A stretch of 22,110 nucleotides of DNA from Sphingopyxis sp. (GTDB lineage Bacteria > Pseudomonadota > Alphaproteobacteria > Sphingomonadales > Sphingomonadaceae): the NCBI GenBank assembly GCA_026125835.1, contig JAHCKJ010000009.1, forward strand, positions 1-22,110, read 5' to 3'. This document shows positions 1 to 8,295 of this stretch, piece by piece. Each line of letters opens with the position of its first letter. Within the stretch, counting starts at the first letter, position 1. The position numbers and the translations under genes are program-made. Below the pieces are notes generated by a model. The model ran no database searches. It saw only the letters and a list, made by a program, of their open reading frames with translations, and was not told where the DNA came from.

Positions 1-1
1 T

Positions 2-2044
2 TTCCCGACCGGCGCGATGATGCTGGGCCAGGGCGGTGCGCGCAGCGCCTATGCCACCGGCCGGGGCTCGATCATGATGCGCGCGACGCACATTATCGAA
101 GAAGGCAGGAACGACCGTCAATCGATTGTTTTGACATCGATTCCGTTCCAGGTCGGCAAATCAGGCCTGGTAGAGAAGATCGCCGAGGCGGCGCGCGACA
201 AGCGCATCGAGGGGGTCGCGGACATCCGCGACGAATCGAACCGCGAGGGCGTACGCGTCGTCATCGAGCTGAAGCGCGACGCGACCGCGGAGGTCGTGCT
301 CAACCAGCTGTGGCGCCACACCCCGGCGCAGTCGAGCTTCCCCGCCAACATGCTCGCGATCCGCGGCGGCCGCCCCGAAATGATGGGGTTGAAGGATATA
401 CTTTCGGCCTTCATCATCTTCCGCGAAGAGGTCATCACCCGACGCTGCAAGTTCGAGCTGGCAAAGGCGCGCGACCGCGCGCACATCTTGCTTGGCCTGG
501 TCGTCGCGGTGAGCAACCTCGACGAAGTCGTCCGCATCATCCGCGGCTCGAACTCGCCCGCCGCGGCTCGCGAAGCGCTGCTTGCGCGCGAATGGCCGAT
601 CGGCGAGATCGCCCCCTACATCCGCCTCGTCGAAGCGATCGAGGGCGAGATGGAAGATGCCGCGACCTACCGTCTGTCCGAGGCGCAGGTGAAGGCGATC
701 CTCGACCTCCGCCTCCACCGCCTCACCGCGCTTGGCCGCGATGAAATCGGCAAGGAACTCGGCGCGTTGGCATCCGAGATTGAGGAGCTGCTTTCGATCC
801 TCGCCGACCGCGTCAAACTCTATGGCGTGATGCGCGAGGAGCTGGTCGCGGTGCGGGACGAGTTCGCGACGCCGCGCAAGACGCTCGTCGCTCCCGCCGC
901 CGACGGCATCGACGACGAGGATCTGATCGAGCGCGAGGAAATGGTCGTCACCGTAACCCTCGACGGCTATATCAAGCGCACCACGCTCGACACCTTCCGC
1001 GCCCAGCGCCGCGGCGGCAAGGGCCGCGCCGGCATGGCGACGAAGGACGAGGATGTCGTCACCGAGCTGTTCGTCACCTCGACGCACACGCCGGTGCTGT
1101 TCTTTTCGACCGCGGGCAAGGTTTACCGCATGAAGGTGTGGCGACTGCCCGAAGGCGGACCGGCCACGCGCGGCCGACCGATGGTCAACCTGTTGCCGCT
1201 GGCGACCGGCGAGACGATCTCGACCGTGCTGCCCCTGCCCGAGGACGAGACCGAATGGGGCAAGCTGCACGTCATGTTTGCAACCGCGAAGGGCAGCGTG
1301 CGTCGTAACAGCATGGACGCCTTCACCAACATCCCCTCGAACGGCAAGATCGCGATGAAATTCGAGGGCGAGGACGAGGACGACCGGCTGATCGGTGTCG
1401 CGCTGCTCGACGAAAGCGACGATGTGCTGCTGGCGACGCGCCAGGGCAAGGCGATCCGCTTTGCCGGTGACGACGTCCGCGAATTCCAGAGCCGCAATTC
1501 CACCGGCGTGCGCGGGATGCGCCTGTCGGCGGGCGACGAGGTCATTTCGCTGTCGATCCTCCACCGCGTCGGCACCACGGGCGACGAACGCGAAGCCTAT
1601 CTGCGCGCCGCACCGTGGAAGGATAACGAGAACGAACCGACGCTGGAAGAAGCCCGCATGGCCGAGCTTGCAGCGCGCGAACAGTTCATCCTGACCGTGT
1701 GCGCCAACGGTTACGGCAAGCTGTCGTCGGCCTATGAATATCGCCGCACCGGTCGCGGCGGTCAGGGGATCACCAACATCGACAATATCGCGCGCAACGG
1801 TCCGGTCGTCGCGAGCTTCCCCGCGACGAAGGCGCATCAACTGATGCTGGTCACCGACCAGGCGAAGCTGATCCGCATGGGGCTCGATTCGATGCGCGTC
1901 ATCGGGCGCGGCAGCGCGGGGGTCCGGCTGTTCGACGTGGCAGACGACGAGCATGTCGTTTCGGCGGCGCTGATCGACGAAGGCGAAGCGGACGACGGCG
2001 ACGTCGACGATGCGGCGCTGGCCACCGGGGCACCGCTCGAATGA
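2..2044 (+). CDS. gyrA: DNA gyrase subunit A, 5' end outside window
   Basis: This is the A subunit of DNA gyrase, which breaks and rejoins DNA and wraps it to introduce negative supercoils, working as A2B2 with GyrB. The frame is already open at base 2 and reads FPTGAMMLGQGG, matching GyrA at about residue 240. The catalytic tyrosine domain therefore lies upstream of the window. What remains is the rest of the breakage-reunion core with its coiled coil, then the C-terminal beta-pinwheel. The GyrA box QRRGGKG is at 1004-1024. This box separates GyrA from the topoisomerase IV subunit ParC, so the identification is firm. The protein ends in an acidic tail (DEGEADDGDVDD). The TGA stop overlaps the next start as ATGA, so translation of the DUF952 gene is probably coupled. 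No frameshift is seen over 2 kb. Confidence 0.97.
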   Translation, partial: FPTGAMMLGQGGARSAYATGRGSIMMRATHIIEEGRNDRQSIVLTSIPFQVGKSGLVEKIAEAARDKRIEGVADIRDESNREGVRVVIELKRDATAEVVLNQLWRHTPAQSSFPANMLAIRGGRPEMMGLKDILSAFIIFREEVITRRCKFELAKARDRAHILLGLVVAVSNLDEVVRIIRGSNSPAAAREALLAREWPIGEIAPYIRLVEAIEGEMEDAATYRLSEAQVKAILDLRLHRLTALGRDEIGKELGALASEIEELLSILADRVKLYGVMREELVAVRDEFATPRKTLVAPAADGIDDEDLIEREEMVVTVTLDGYIKRTTLDTFRAQRRGGKGRAGMATKDEDVVTELFVTSTHTPVLFFSTAGKVYRMKVWRLPEGGPATRGRPMVNLLPLATGETISTVLPLPEDETEWGKLHVMFATAKGSVRRNSMDAFTNIPSNGKIAMKFEGEDEDDRLIGVALLDESDDVLLATRQGKAIRFAGDDVREFQSRNSTGVRGMRLSAGDEVISLSILHRVGTTGDEREAYLRAAPWKDNENEPTLEEARMAELAAREQFILTVCANGYGKLSSAYEYRRTGRGGQGITNIDNIARNGPVVASFPATKAHQLMLVTDQAKLIRMGLDSMRVIGRGSAGVRLFDVADDEHVVSAALIDEGEADDGDVDDAALATGAPLE

Positions 2045-2352
2045 CGGCGTCGGCGACCGCCTTCAAGGTGCTGACGGTTCAGCAATGGACCGATTTCGAG
2101 CGCGAGCGCGTGTTCCGCGGCGCCCCGGTCGATATTGCCGACGGCTATATCCACTTGTCGGCCGCCGACCAGCTGGAAACGACCATTGCCCGGCATTTTT
2201 CCGGCAGCGGCGAATTGATGATCGCCGAAATCGATCTGGCTTGCCTTGGCGATGCGGTGCACTGGGAACCCGCGCGTGGCGGCGATCTGTTTCCGCATGT
2301 CTATGGCGAGATTCCCTTCCACGCGGTGGTCAGCTTGCAAAAACGCGACTGA
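2041..2352 (+). CDS. DUF952 family protein
   Basis: This encodes a 103-residue soluble protein of the DUF952 family. The family signature is visible: an N-terminal YKVLT-like start (FKVLTVQQW), then DGYIHLS at about residues 35-41, and WEPARGGDLFPHVYG towards the end. The conserved His, Trp-Glu and Phe-Pro-His positions are all present, so the fold is likely intact, but I know of no established biochemical role. The ATG overlaps the gyrA stop by four bases, which implies translational coupling. In other genomes such genes are often small riders behind larger genes, so a functional link to gyrase should not be assumed. A strong GC hairpin follows the stop at 2357-2384. Confidence 0.88.
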   Translation: MTASATAFKVLTVQQWTDFERERVFRGAPVDIADGYIHLSAADQLETTIARHFSGSGELMIAEIDLACLGDAVHWEPARGGDLFPHVYGEIPFHAVVSLQKRD

Positions 2353-2356
2353 CGAC

Positions 2357-2384
2357 GCGGCCCCGGTCGCGACCGGGACGCCGC
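2357..2384 (+). terminator. GC-rich hairpin after DUF952 gene
   Basis: The inner palindrome CCCGGTCGCGACCGGG (2362-2377) is perfect. It is enclosed by GCGGC (2357-2361) and GCCGC (2380-2384), giving a long GC stem five bases after the stop codon. There is no run of T behind it, so it is either a weak or Rho-assisted terminator for the gyrA-DUF952 unit or only an mRNA-stabilising hairpin. Confidence 0.45.
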
Positions 2385-2487
2385 CCGCTGTTCGTCGATT
2401 CCCCTTTGCCTTCGGTCGCAACTTGCTTCGCTTGCCCGGACGCGCCTACCATGGTCGCCAGTGCACAACGACCGGGGGAAATCGACG

Positions 2488-4554
2488 ATGCGCCTGATTC
2501 TGACTGCCGCCCTGCTGGCTTCGGCGGCCCTGCCCGCCGTGCAGGCGCACGAAACCGCGCCGACAACGGCCGCAGCGCCGGTTCCCAAGGAGCAGCTGCT
2601 CGTCCCGCCCGCCGACGCCGTCCATTATGTTGTGGTGTCGGAGGCGGGCCAGCACGGCGACCAGTGGCAATGGCAATTGCCCGACGGCCGAACCGCCTAT
2701 CGCTGGTCGCAGGAACTTCGCGGCTGGATTACCGAGATGGATCAGGTAACCAGCTTCGCCGCCGACGGGTCGGTCGCCGCGACGACTGTCCGCGGGGTCA
2801 CCATTTCGGGCGACGCGGCCGAGGAATATCGCGTCGCCAACGGCCGCGCGAGTTGGAAAACCGCGAACGACGCGGGCGAGGCTGCAGCGGGCGGCTGGTA
2901 TATTCCGGCGGGCGGCGTGGGCATCGCCAACGCACCGCTCATCAACGCGCTGGCCGCGGCAGGCGACGCCGGCATCGATTTCCTGCCCAGCGGCAAAGGC
3001 CGCATGAGCCTGGGTCCGACGCAGGTGATCCAGGGTCCGAACGGCCCGAAAACCGTGCAGCTCGCCTTCGTCAGCGGGATTCTGCCCTCGCCCTATCCCG
3101 TCTGGCTCGACGAGCGGAAGCGCTATTTCGCCGACATCAGCTTTTTGTCGGTAATGCCCAAGGGATATGAGGGCGCGCTGCGCCAACTGCGCGACGTGCA
3201 GGATGCCGCGACGGCAGAGGCGGTGACGGCGGTGGCCCGTCGATTCCTGTCTCCGTCCGCCCGGGCGCCGGTGCTGTTCGACAATGTCCGCCTGTTCGAC
3301 GCCGATGCGGGCGTATTCCTCGACAATCGCGCGGTTCTGGCGCGCGACGGCAAGATCGCGCGGATTGCGGCCGCCGGAACGGTCAAGGCGCCGCGCGGGA
3401 CGCGCGTCATCGACGGCCGCGGCAAGACGCTGGTTCCCGGCATCTGGGACAGCCACCTCCATATCGGCGACGACTGGAGCGTGCTGACCAACATGGCGAA
3501 CGGTATCACCAGCTTCCGCAGCCCCGGCACCACCTTTGACCGCGCCGTCGACGCGACCAGGCGCCGCGCCGCGGGGACGCTGCTGATGGGCGAGCCCTTC
3601 ATCTCGGTGATCATCGACAAAAAGGATCCGCTCGCGGCACAGGGCGCAGAAGTTGTCAGCACCGAAGAAGAGGCGGTCGCCGCCGTCCGCCGCGTCAAGG
3701 ACGCCGGGCTGTGGGGCGTGAAATTCTATACCTCCATGAACCCGGCCTGGATCGCGCCCGCAGCGGCCGAGGCGCACCGGCTGGGCCTGCACGTCCACGG
3801 GCATGTCCCCGCCACCATGAAGCCCAGCGAAGCGGTCGCGGCGGGCTATGACGAGCTTACCCATCTCAATTTCGTGGTGATGGAATCGATGCCGCGCGAG
3901 GTGATCGACAAATCGAATACACGCCAGCGCGTTGAGGGACCGGCTCGAATTTTCAAGGATATCGACCTCGACGCGCCTCCGATGGCAGGCTTCATCGCCG
4001 ACCTGGCGAAGCGCAATACGCTGGTCGATCCGACCATCGTCATTTTCGAGGGCATGTTGACGCAGGACGGCGGCAAACCGCACCCCGCCTACGCCCCCTA
4101 CATGGGCATCACCTCGCCGGTGATCGAGCGTTCCGCCTTTACCAGCGGCGGCTATCCGCTGGTCGAGGGGCTGACCCGCGACGATTACCGCAAAAGCTAT
4201 GCCAGGATGGTCGAGCTGGTCGGCCGCCTGCACAAGGCGGGCGTGCCGATCGTCGCAGGGACCGACGGCTGGGGCATCGAGCTGGTTCGCGAACTGGAAA
4301 TCTACCAGCAGGCCGGTTTCACCCCCGCCGAAGCGATCCAGAGCGCGACGATCATCCCCGCCCGCGTCGTCGGCGCCGACAAACGCACCGGCTCGATCGC
4401 GGTGGGCAAGGAAGCCGATATGGTGCTGGTCGACGGCGACGCCTCAACCGACCTCGGCGCCCTGCGCCGCGTCGTGACGGTGGTCAGCGACGGCTATGTG
4501 ATGGACGCCGACGAACTGCGACAGGCGGCGGGGTTCAGCGGGCGACCGAAATAG
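2488..4554 (+). CDS. Exported metal-dependent amidohydrolase
   Basis: This encodes a 688-residue member of the amidohydrolase superfamily with a signal peptide (MRLILTAALLASAALPAVQA), so it probably acts in the periplasm. Residues up to about 270 form an N-terminal region I do not recognise. The catalytic TIM barrel follows. Visible metal ligands are the HLH pair (His323, His325), a candidate carboxylated Lys412 (WGVKFYT), His residues in LHVHGHV (435-439), His459 (ELTHL) and Asp593 (GTDGWG). The set with a lysine suggests a two-metal site like that of imidazolonepropionase-related and dipeptidase-like members. The substrate cannot be read from the sequence. I chose ATG 2488 over the GTG at 2461 because GGGGGAA lies 8 bases before it and it begins the signal peptide. 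The gene stands alone and is followed by a palindromic repeat. Confidence 0.9.
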   Translation: MRLILTAALLASAALPAVQAHETAPTTAAAPVPKEQLLVPPADAVHYVVVSEAGQHGDQWQWQLPDGRTAYRWSQELRGWITEMDQVTSFAADGSVAATTVRGVTISGDAAEEYRVANGRASWKTANDAGEAAAGGWYIPAGGVGIANAPLINALAAAGDAGIDFLPSGKGRMSLGPTQVIQGPNGPKTVQLAFVSGILPSPYPVWLDERKRYFADISFLSVMPKGYEGALRQLRDVQDAATAEAVTAVARRFLSPSARAPVLFDNVRLFDADAGVFLDNRAVLARDGKIARIAAAGTVKAPRGTRVIDGRGKTLVPGIWDSHLHIGDDWSVLTNMANGITSFRSPGTTFDRAVDATRRRAAGTLLMGEPFISVIIDKKDPLAAQGAEVVSTEEEAVAAVRRVKDAGLWGVKFYTSMNPAWIAPAAAEAHRLGLHVHGHVPATMKPSEAVAAGYDELTHLNFVVMESMPREVIDKSNTRQRVEGPARIFKDIDLDAPPMAGFIADLAKRNTLVDPTIVIFEGMLTQDGGKPHPAYAPYMGITSPVIERSAFTSGGYPLVEGLTRDDYRKSYARMVELVGRLHKAGVPIVAGTDGWGIELVRELEIYQQAGFTPAEAIQSATIIPARVVGADKRTGSIAVGKEADMVLVDGDASTDLGALRRVVTVVSDGYVMDADELRQAAGFSGRPK

Positions 4555-4591
4555 GGGGCGGCGCTGGCGGCCTGTTCCGGGCAGGTACTAC

Positions 4592-4617
4592 AGATGTCGT
4601 CACGAGATGTCGTCACG
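4592..4617. repeat. Tandem 13-bp direct repeat
   Basis: AGATGTCGTCACG occurs twice head to tail with no spacer (4592-4604 and 4605-4617), just upstream of the 118-bp palindromic repeat. It looks like a recent slippage duplication. No function is evident. Confidence 0.8.
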
Positions 4618-4662
4618 GTCGTCCGCTTTGGGGTGGGAAGCGGACGTGCGTTCACCATCCTT

Positions 4663-4780
4663 CGTCATGCTGAACTTGTTTCAGCATCCATGGCCTGAGC
4701 TCGAATTTGGCGCGGCGCCGAAGGAACCGACCGGCCATGGATCCTGAAACAAGTTCAGGATGACGATGCTATAAATGTCG
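4663..4780. repeat. 118-bp palindromic repeat, family A, copy 1
   Basis: The arms at 4663-4695 and 4733-4765 are inverted repeats of 33 bases with two mismatches, leaving a loop of about 37 bases. A tail GATGCTATAAATGTCG follows the right arm. The whole unit recurs at 8137-8254 with the same length and about 11 substitutions. A shared TTTGGGGTGGG also lies a short way upstream of both copies. It sits between the converging amidohydrolase and peroxiredoxin genes, so a transcript from either side would form a very stable hairpin. Confidence 0.92.
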
Positions 4781-4823
4781 TGTTTTGGTCGTAAACAGAC
4801 CCTTGCCCCGTCACTGACCCAAA

Positions 4824-5387
4824 CTACCGCCGTTTCGCCTTCCACGCCCGCACCGCCGCCATCGCCTTTTCGACATGCGCCTGCGGCTTGCTGTCGGTAT
4901 AGCTGAGCAGGATCGTGCCGTCGGGTGCGATGACGAAAGATGTTCGGTTCGACAGGCGCGTCCCGTCGGGGCGCTGCATCACCGCGTCATAGCGCGCCGC
5001 GACCGTCGCGCCGGGGTCCGCCGCCACCGCGAACTTGTCGCGGCATTCGGATTTCGAAAATTCGGCGACGCGTTCGATGTTGCCCGCGGTCACCCCGACC
5101 ACGCGCGCGCCCAGCTTGTTGAAATCGTCACTCGCCTCGGCGAACAGATGCGCCTCGATCGTACAGCCGGGCGTGAAGGCGGCGGGGAAGAAATAGAGGA
5201 CGACCGGCCCCTTCTTCAGCATCTGGCGCAGCGACAGGCTGAACGGCTTGCCGCCCAGCGCAGCATTCAGCGTGAAATCGGGCGCCTTCGCTCCCTGCTG
5301 GAGCGCAGCGGTCGCGGCCGTTGGCATCACATGCGTCAACGACAGCGACAAACCGGCCACCAGCGCAATTTTTGTCAGCATTCTCAT
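4824..5387 (-). CDS. Exported peroxiredoxin (AhpC/TSA, BCP-like)
   Basis: This encodes a 187-residue thiol peroxidase that would reduce peroxides. A hydrophobic signal peptide spans about residues 1-27 (ending PTAATA), so the enzyme is predicted to be periplasmic or membrane-attached. The thioredoxin fold carries the peroxiredoxin motif PAAFTPGC (68-75), with Cys75 as the peroxidatic cysteine. The partner cysteine found five residues later in classic bacterioferritin-comigratory proteins is absent (CTIEAH). Cys115 in KSECRDKF is a possible resolving residue. The start was set at ATG 5387 because GGAG lies about nine bases before it. An open frame extends to 5435 but would spoil the signal peptide. 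The gene converges on the amidohydrolase. Family assignment is firm; the exact subtype is not. Confidence 0.88.
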   Translation of the reverse strand: MRMLTKIALVAGLSLSLTHVMPTAATAALQQGAKAPDFTLNAALGGKPFSLSLRQMLKKGPVVLYFFPAAFTPGCTIEAHLFAEASDDFNKLGARVVGVTAGNIERVAEFSKSECRDKFAVAADPGATVAARYDAVMQRPDGTRLSNRTSFVIAPDGTILLSYTDSKPQAHVEKAMAAVRAWKAKRR

Positions 5388-5583
5388 CTGCAGTCTCCGC
5401 CATGACCGGCGGTATCGCCTTGGTCGGGGTGCCATAGTATCGCCTTATCCGCCAACCGCAATCGCGCTCTATGATGGTCACGACCGGCTGCTGCACCGCA
5501 TGACGCTCGCGGCATGGGATGGCGAGCGGTCACAACCCCTTCCCGCCAAAGTAAAAGAACAGCCCAGCTTGCGCCTTCACGAG
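5388..5583. other. Intergenic stretch, no gene recognised
   Basis: This is the upstream region of the peroxiredoxin gene. One frame on the plus strand stays open across it, but with no start, ribosome site or family resemblance. I see no clear promoter boxes. It borders the MITE-like element starting at 5584. Confidence 0.5.
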
Positions 5584-5853
5584 CTAGGGTCAGGACGCAT
5601 TAATTCCACGTTCGAGGCGTCGAAATGGCGAAGATATCGGGCCTTGGCGGATGCAGCGGGTAGCATCGCTACCCGCAAGGCCGCGAAGGTTCGAGATCGA
5701 AGCCATTTCGGCGTCCCTGCGGGATTTGACCGGTTTTGCCCGGGACAGCGTCGAAAAGTCTGGAAATATAACCATATTCCTGCGCCTTTTCTCCTCGCCC
5801 CGGGCAAAATCGCCTCAAACCTCGAGCGCGGAATTAACGGGTCCTGACCCTAG
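5584..5853. mobile_element. MITE-like element with 34-bp inverted termini
   Basis: The left end (5584-5617) and the reverse complement of the right end (5820-5853) match at 30 of 34 positions, both starting CTAGGGTCAGGAC. Inside lie two large hairpins. One runs from GGCGTCGAAATGGC (5616-5629) to GCCATTTCGGCGTC (5702-5715). It has a perfect inner stem GCGGGTAGC/GCTACCCGC (5656-5676) flanked by GGCCTT and AAGGCC. The other is framed by TTTTGCCCGGG and CCCGGGCAAAA (about 5734-5744 and 5799-5809). No transposase is encoded, so it would be non-autonomous. CTAG at both ends matches the CTAG target known for IS630, where TA is duplicated. The family link is an inference. Confidence 0.8.
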
Positions 5854-5967
5854 CGAAGCTGGTGAGGGGGACGAGGCCAGCGGGCGCAAAGCCCGGCTCG
5901 ACGGCCACCAGGCGGCAAGCTGCCAGGCCGTCCTGTCTCCACGGCAAGGGGAAAGCGGCAGAATATG
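5854..5967. repeat. Inverted-repeat-rich flank of the MITE
   Basis: These 114 bases hold short inverted repeats, including ACGGCC and GGCCGT around GGCGGCAAGCTGCC. They separate the element from the 3' end of the YhhN-family gene. The segment may be an extension of the same dispersed element or an independent repeat; other copies would be needed to decide. No gene is seen. Confidence 0.4.
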
Positions 5968-6648
5968 CTATGGCAGCCGGTCTTTCGCCAGCATATTTAC
6001 CACCCCCCGCGAGATTAGCGCCTGGCCGCCGAAATACAGCGGCCACACCAACCACATCGAAACGTCCTTCGACAGCGCCCCGCCCTCCCCGGCAAAGATG
6101 AACAGGTCGCTGACGAGAAACATCATCGCACCGATCCCGGTCCGGTAGCGCGGAAAGCGGCTGGTCCAAGCGGTCGCCGCCATGATTGCGACGCCACCTG
6201 TATAAGCGATCGCCGCGGCCATCAGCGCCGTCTCGGCGCTGCGCGTCAGCCCCCACGCAATGATCAACGCCAACGGCACCAGCGCCCACGCCAGCAACTT
6301 CTGCGACGACGTCAGACTGGGCCGCCGGTTGCGCAGATACAATATGATCGCGATCAGATGCCCGGTCGCAAACGCCGCCGCCCCCGCCAGCATCCCGACC
6401 GCGTCGAGCAACCAGTCGCCCAGCGCCCCGAACGCCAGCACCGCCGCGATCAGCTTGCCGTCGGCGGATCGCGCGTTCATTGCCGCCCACGCGGCGAGCA
6501 GCCCGACCCCCGACGCCTTCCACGCCCAGATCGCCGGCCCGTCCAGCCGCATATAGACCGCCGCGAAATAACTGATCCCGCAGACCAGCCCCGCCAGCCA
6601 CAACCAGCGCGCGCGGTCCCGGCCCTTGGCCCAACGCTGCTCACTCAT
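5968..6648 (-). CDS. YhhN/TMEM86 family membrane protein
   Basis: This encodes a 226-residue polytopic inner-membrane protein with about eight hydrophobic segments. It resembles the YhhN family, whose animal relative TMEM86 hydrolyses lysoplasmalogen. Family-like features include FGALGDWLLD (acidic residues in a membrane segment), the central GHLIAI segment, and MMFLVSDLFIFAG near the C-terminus. Bacterial activity on plasmalogen-type lipids is not certain. ATG 6648 was chosen because AAAGGGGCGGGC lies directly before it; a longer frame to 6705 adds residues unlike the family. The gene is divergent from trmFO, sharing a 74-base intergenic region. Confidence 0.8.
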   Translation of the reverse strand: MSEQRWAKGRDRARWLWLAGLVCGISYFAAVYMRLDGPAIWAWKASGVGLLAAWAAMNARSADGKLIAAVLAFGALGDWLLDAVGMLAGAAAFATGHLIAIILYLRNRRPSLTSSQKLLAWALVPLALIIAWGLTRSAETALMAAAIAYTGGVAIMAATAWTSRFPRYRTGIGAMMFLVSDLFIFAGEGGALSKDVSMWLVWPLYFGGQALISRGVVNMLAKDRLP

Positions 6649-6722
6649 GCCCGCCCCTTTGCATCTTGCCCGCAACGCGCCTAGTGCGCGGCAGATTGGT
6701 CGCAAGTCAACGGATAGGGTAA

Positions 6723-8072
6723 ATGGCGGAATACGACGTGCACATCATCGGCGGCGGTCTCGCCGGATCCGAGGCCGCCTGGCAGCTCGCCGGGGCGGGG
6801 TATCGCGTCCGCCTGTCCGAAATGCGCGGCGGCGGCGACATGACCCCGGCGCATCAGGGCGACGCGCTGGCCGAGATGGTGTGCTCGAACAGTTTCCGCA
6901 GCGACGACGGCGACAGCAATGCCGTCGGCTTGCTCCACCGCGAGATGCGGACGCTGGGCTCGATCATCATGCGCGAGGCCGACGCGACCAAGGTGCCCGC
7001 CGGATCGGCGCTGGCGGTCGACCGCGATCTCTTTTCGGGCGGCGTGACCCGCGCTCTCGAGGCGCACCCGAACATCACCATCGTCCGCGAACGCATCGAC
7101 ACGCTGCCCAGCGAAGGCCCGACCATCGTCGCCACCGGCCCGCTCACCGCTCCCGGCCTCGCCGACAGCATCGGCGCCGCGACGGGCAAGGATGCGCTCG
7201 CTTTCTTCGACGCCATCGCTCCCATCGTCTATCGCGACAGCATCGACATGGACATCGCCTGGATGGCGAGCCGCTGGGACAAGGTCGGGCCGATCGGCGA
7301 CGGCAAGGATTATATCAACTGCCCGATGGACAAGGACCAGTATCATGCCTTCGTCCAGGGGCTGATCGACGGCGACAAGACCGAGTTCAAGGACTGGGAA
7401 AAGGACACCCCCTATTTCGAAGGCTGCATGCCGATCGAGGTGATGGCCGAACGGGGCGTCGAAACCTTGCGCTTCGGCCCGATGAAAGGCGTCGGCCTCG
7501 ACAATCCGCGCACCGGGCGCTGGCCCTATGCAGTCGTCCAGCTGCGTCAGGACAATGCGCTCGGCACACTGTGGAACATGGTCGGTTTCCAGACAAAGCT
7601 CAAACATGCCGCGCAGGTCGAGCTGTTCCGTACCATCCCGGGGCTCGAAAAGGCCGAGTTCGCGCGCCTCGGCGGGCTTCACCGCAACAGCTTCATCCGT
7701 TCGCCCGAATTGCTCGACAACCAGCTTCGTTTGAAATCGGCGCCGCATATCCGTTTCGCGGGACAGATCACCGGCTGCGAAGGCTATGTCGAAAGCGCCG
7801 CCATCGGGCTGATCGCGGCGCGCTTTGCCGCCGCCGAGCTGGCGGGCCGCGCCCTGCCCCCGCCGCCGCCCGAAACCGCGCTCGGCGCACTGCTCGGCCA
7901 TATCACCGGCGGCGCCGATGCCGCGAGTTACCAGCCGATGAACGTCAACTTCGGGCTGTTCCCGCCGCTGGCCGAGGACGTGCGCAAGAAGGACCGCAAG
8001 CTGGGATATACCCAGCGGGCGGGTGCGGCGCTGGCCGAGTGGGTGAAAGTGGCGGAGGGCGTGGCGGCCTAA
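6723..8072 (+). CDS. trmFO: tRNA (uracil-54-C5) methyltransferase TrmFO, folate-dependent
   Basis: TrmFO makes ribothymidine at position 54 of the tRNA T-loop, using methylenetetrahydrofolate as carbon donor and FAD as cofactor. The 449-residue protein has the usual length. It begins with a Rossmann FAD motif (IIGGGLAGSEAAW), followed by MVCSNSFRSD with Cys54 and YFEGCMPIE with Cys235. These two correspond to the catalytic Cys53 and Cys226 known in the Bacillus subtilis enzyme. LRFGPMKGVGL and GQITGCEGYVESAA are further family landmarks. GGATAGGGTAA just ahead of the ATG is a usable ribosome site. TrmFO stands in for the SAM-dependent TrmA of enterobacteria. The gene converges on the EF-hand gene across a palindromic repeat. 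It is intact. Confidence 0.96.
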   Translation: MAEYDVHIIGGGLAGSEAAWQLAGAGYRVRLSEMRGGGDMTPAHQGDALAEMVCSNSFRSDDGDSNAVGLLHREMRTLGSIIMREADATKVPAGSALAVDRDLFSGGVTRALEAHPNITIVRERIDTLPSEGPTIVATGPLTAPGLADSIGAATGKDALAFFDAIAPIVYRDSIDMDIAWMASRWDKVGPIGDGKDYINCPMDKDQYHAFVQGLIDGDKTEFKDWEKDTPYFEGCMPIEVMAERGVETLRFGPMKGVGLDNPRTGRWPYAVVQLRQDNALGTLWNMVGFQTKLKHAAQVELFRTIPGLEKAEFARLGGLHRNSFIRSPELLDNQLRLKSAPHIRFAGQITGCEGYVESAAIGLIAARFAAAELAGRALPPPPPETALGALLGHITGGADAASYQPMNVNFGLFPPLAEDVRKKDRKLGYTQRAGAALAEWVKVAEGVAA

Positions 8073-8136
8073 ACTTAGGTTACAAGGGCGAGACGTCGGA
8101 TCGGCGACTTTTGGGGTGGGGACAGCCCTTAAACCT

Positions 8137-8254
8137 CGTCATGCTGGACTTGTTTCAGCATCCATGGCCCCAGTTCGAATTTGACGCTGTGCTGAAGGAA
8201 ACGACCGACCATGGATCCTGAAACAAATTCAGGATGACGATGCTATAAATGTCG
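8137..8254. repeat. 118-bp palindromic repeat, family A, copy 2
   Basis: This is the second copy of the unit at 4663-4780, in the same orientation and of identical length. Its arms are at 8137-8169 and 8207-8239. Compared with copy 1 the changes fall mainly in the loop, while the stem and the tail GATGCTATAAATGTCG are nearly unchanged. It lies between the converging trmFO and EF-hand genes. Confidence 0.92.
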
Positions 8255-8295
8255 CGCTATAGCCGTGTCCGGACAAATCATCTGATCCTAACGCC

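Noticed and set aside
161..1954. Long minus-strand open frame of 597 codons opposite gyrA
   Set aside because: It is the antisense shadow of a high-GC conserved gene, has no family resemblance, and is rich in Arg, Ala and His as expected for a mirror frame.
2446..4233. Minus-strand open frame of 595 codons opposite the amidohydrolase
   Set aside because: Shadow frame; the plus-strand protein has a signal peptide, ribosome site and catalytic motifs.
5248..5847. Plus-strand open frame upstream of and into the MITE
   Set aside because: It starts antisense to the peroxiredoxin, crosses repeat DNA, and has no ribosome site or recognisable domain.
4663..8254. The region between the two 118-bp repeats as a composite transposon
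   Set aside because: The copies are in the same orientation, contain no transposase, and enclose ordinary genes such as trmFO; independent insertion is simpler.
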